DNA of 18,890 nt, taken from Burkholderiales bacterium (lineage in GTDB: Bacteria; Pseudomonadota; Gammaproteobacteria; Burkholderiales; JAEUMW01). The stretch spans positions 1 to 18,890 of the forward strand of contig JAEUMX010000232.1 in NCBI GenBank assembly GCA_016791285.1, given 5' to 3'. The position numbers were made by a program, and so were the translations under genes. Under the pieces are notes generated by a model. It made no database searches. It had not been told where the DNA came from and saw only the letters and a program-made list of their open reading frames with translations. Of the stretch, positions 16,788 to 18,890 are shown one piece after another (the stretch's first letter is position 1; each line of letters begins with the position of its first letter).

Positions 16788-16852
16788 GCAGCGACGAAGC
16801 ACCCACTCGCCCGCGCGCCGAAGCCCGACGCGCGCGCGACAGAAGAGGGCGG

Positions 16853-18613
16853 CTACTGCCGCTCGATCAGTGCGGCGATTTGCCCGGCCTCGACTGGCGG
16901 GCTGAAGAGATACCCTTGAGCAAAGTCGCAGCCTGAGCGGTTGAGGAACGCCTTCTGGTCGTCGGACTCGACACCCTCGGCGACGACTTTGATTTCAAGG
17001 CTGCGCGCGAGCGCGATGATCGCTTCGACGATCGCCGCATCGTCGCTGTCGATGGCGATGTCGCGCACGAACGAGCGATCGATCTTGAGGACGTCCAGAG
17101 GGAAGCGCTTGAGGTAGCTGAGACTCGAGTAGCCGGTGCCGAAGTCGTCGACCGAAATGCTGATGCCCCGTGCCTTCAGCTCGCCGAGCGCCGCGATTGC
17201 GCTCTCCGCGTTTTCCATGACGTCGCTCTCGGTGATCTCGAGCTCGAGGCACTGCGGCGGAACGCCCGCCTCCGACAGGATGCGATGAATGGTTTCGGCA
17301 AGGTTGCGCTGGCGGAACTGGCAGGCGGACAGATTGACCGCAACGGGCAGGTCGATGCCGAGGGCGCGCCAGGTGCTGATCTGCTCGCAAGCGGTCCGCA
17401 GCACCCACTCGCCGATCGGAATGATGAGACCGGTTTCTTCCGCAATCGGAATGAAGCGCTCCGGCGAAACCCAGCCGAGAACGGGATGTTGCCAGCGCAG
17501 GAGCGCCTCGACACCGATGATCTTGCCGCTCGCGAGATCGATCTTGGGCTGATAGAGCAGATGCAGCTCGTTGCGCTGCTCGGCCACGCGCAGGCCCTGC
17601 TCGAGCGTAAGCCGCTCCTGCGCCTGTACGTTGAGATCCGAGGTATAGAACTGGTAGTTGTCGCCGCCGTGCCGCTTCGCGCTGTACATGGCCGCGTCCG
17701 CGTTGCGGATCAGCGCATCGGCGTCCGCTGCATCGGTGGGATAGATGCTCACGCCGATGCTCGCCGACATGAACACCTCCTGCCCCATCAGCTCGGTCGG
17801 GCGGGCGAGGCCGTCCAGAATCTTCCGCGCCGCAGAGGCAGCGCCACGCGCATCGCCCAGGTTGGACAGCACCACCATGAACTCGTCCCCGCCTAGTCGG
17901 GCAACCGTGTCGCCTTCGCGCATGCAGCCCGCCAGCCGCGTGGCGGCCTCCCGCAGCATCTGATCACCGGCGGCATGGCCGAGCGTGTCGTTCACCACCT
18001 TGAGGCGGTCGAGGTCGATGAAGAGCGCGCCAACGAGATGTCCGTGGCGGCGCGCCTGTGCCAGCGCGACGTCGAGCCGATCGCCCAGCAGCGAGCGGTT
18101 CGGCAGATCGGTGAGGAAGTCGTGATGGGCGAGGTGCTCGATCCGCCGCTCCGCCGCCTTGCGTCGAGTGATGTCGCGCGACGTGAGAACGATGCCGCGG
18201 ACATGTGGGTAGTCGAGCAGGTTGTTGCCCACTGCCTCGAGCCAGATCCATGAGCCGTCCGCATGCCGGTAGCGGAACTCGATCGGCATAGGCTCCGTCC
18301 TGCCGTGCACCACGATCTCGAAGGCCTTGCGCACGCGGGCGACGTCGCGGGGATGAATCGACTCCCACGGACTGTGGCCGATCAGCGCGCCAGGCGGGCG
18401 ACCCAGCAAGCGCGAGGCTGAAGGCGCTTCGAAGGTCGTGGTTCCGTCTACATCGTGGATGGTGATGATGTCCGCGGAGTTCTGGACCAGTGCCCTGAAG
18501 CGGGCGTCCGAATCCTTCGGCACCGGAGCCAGGTTGCGGGTCACCCTGGCGCGGGACGACCATCGTCCGGGCGCGGTGGGCAGAATCAAAACACTGCAGT
18601 TTGCGTCGTCCAT
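16853..18613 (-). CDS. PAS-GGDEF-EAL cyclic-di-GMP protein
   Basis: 586 aa. The PAS sensor domain runs from about 36 to 155. The diguanylate cyclase domain (about 160-325) has GGDEF (241-245) and an intact inhibitory I-site REGD (232-235), five residues before it. The phosphodiesterase domain (about 340-583) has EAL (369-371), VNLSA, LEITES, DDFGTGYSSLSYLK (489-502), KIDRSF (510-515) and EGVE (546-549), so all metal and catalytic positions known from active EAL enzymes are present. Both synthesis and breakdown of c-di-GMP are therefore possible; which one dominates cannot be told. There is no transmembrane segment, so it is a cytoplasmic sensor; no haem or flavin signature was identified in the PAS. 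The start is ATG 18613 without a clear ribosome binding site, so the first ~35 residues are less certain. A TTGACA occurs at 18655-18650 without a fitting -10. Confidence 0.95.
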   Translation of the reverse strand: MDDANCSVLILPTAPGRWSSRARVTRNLAPVPKDSDARFRALVQNSADIITIHDVDGTTTFEAPSASRLLGRPPGALIGHSPWESIHPRDVARVRKAFEIVVHGRTEPMPIEFRYRHADGSWIWLEAVGNNLLDYPHVRGIVLTSRDITRRKAAERRIEHLAHHDFLTDLPNRSLLGDRLDVALAQARRHGHLVGALFIDLDRLKVVNDTLGHAAGDQMLREAATRLAGCMREGDTVARLGGDEFMVVLSNLGDARGAASAARKILDGLARPTELMGQEVFMSASIGVSIYPTDAADADALIRNADAAMYSAKRHGGDNYQFYTSDLNVQAQERLTLEQGLRVAEQRNELHLLYQPKIDLASGKIIGVEALLRWQHPVLGWVSPERFIPIAEETGLIIPIGEWVLRTACEQISTWRALGIDLPVAVNLSACQFRQRNLAETIHRILSEAGVPPQCLELEITESDVMENAESAIAALGELKARGISISVDDFGTGYSSLSYLKRFPLDVLKIDRSFVRDIAIDSDDAAIVEAIIALARSLEIKVVAEGVESDDQKAFLNRSGCDFAQGYLFSPPVEAGQIAALIERQ

Positions 18614-18890
18614 AGTACGGTCGAACTACGCAGGAAGCGTGCACCCGGCTGTCAAGCGCGTCGGGATCGACTCCGACCCGACCGGAAGCCCCTGCCATGT
18701 TGAAGTGTGGCCTACGGCGGGAGGTGACGTGCCGTGGCTCCCGCAGTCGCGACATGTCGACCGAACGACACGAGCGACGAGAATCCGATCACCGCTCGCG
18801 GCAAGGCAGTCGATTCATGCCCGCATTCATCGCTCGCCGGGCAGCCGTGGAAGCCTTCGTGTTACCTTCACCGGAAAACCACGGGAGCAC
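18614..18890. other. Right-edge stretch with no recognised gene
   Basis: These 277 bp hold no convincing coding region. The short + strand frame starting near 18816 (MPAFIARRAAVEAF...) runs off the window edge and could be the beginning of a gene, but nothing supports it. The left end carries the TTGACA noted for the PAS-GGDEF-EAL gene. Confidence 0.5.

Noticed and set aside
16813..16835. GCGCGC inverted repeat as a terminator after the PAS-GGDEF-EAL gene
   Set aside because: The stem is only 6 bp of simple GC alternation with an 11-nt loop and no T-tract.
18650..18655. TTGACA as a promoter for the PAS-GGDEF-EAL gene
   Set aside because: No acceptable -10 hexamer is found at 16-19 nt spacing, and the implied leader would be very short.

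Overview
The window is high-GC DNA that reads as the chromosome of a Beta- or Gammaproteobacterium. Two conserved proteobacterial housekeeping genes support this: peptide chain release factor 3 (prfC), and an ABC-F ATPase whose sequence and 637-residue length match E. coli YheS. A PAS-GGDEF-EAL signalling protein, Tat and lipoprotein signals and type I-secretion-style RTX proteins fit the same assignment. I saw no tRNA, rRNA, CRISPR array, transposase or integrase.

Layout, left to right. (1) Bases 2-3478, + strand: the 3' part of a large secreted multidomain protein. It has an N,N-dimethylformamidase-beta-like core flanked by cadherin/Ig-like domains and two DUF4082 copies. (2) 3504-4884, - strand: a compact three-gene cassette, read pqqD-like gene, then a 62-aa Tat-signal peptide whose predicted mature part is Pro/Arg-rich, then an HprK-related kinase. 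This looks like a RiPP-type (ribosomally made, modified peptide) system and is the most interesting part of the window. (3) 4999-6912: yheS. (4) 7031-12935, all - strand: an accessory block of a seven-bladed-propeller RTX protein, a 114-aa hypothetical, a lipoprotein, a serralysin-like M10 metalloprotease and an orphan four-helix membrane protein. The two large proteins end in the same ~40-residue repeat module, and the last ~320 bp of the two genes are nearly identical. (5) 13102-13767, - strand: an alkaline-ceramidase-family membrane hydrolase with all catalytic residues visible. (6) 13841-15075, + strand: a Cys-rich 88-aa protein whose stop overlaps the start of a Kv-beta-type aldo/keto reductase. 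(7) 15088-16707, - strand: prfC. (8) 16853-18613, - strand: a PAS-GGDEF-EAL cyclic-di-GMP protein. The last 277 bp hold nothing I recognise.

How the parts may work together. The pqqD/peptide/kinase genes are tightly packed and very probably form one transcription unit: a recognition protein, a substrate and a modifying kinase. The RTX pair probably forms a secreted cell-surface or extracellular set exported by a type I system encoded elsewhere. yheS and prfC are housekeeping translation factors whose link to the accessory genes is only positional. No gene-free stretch exceeds 300 bp.
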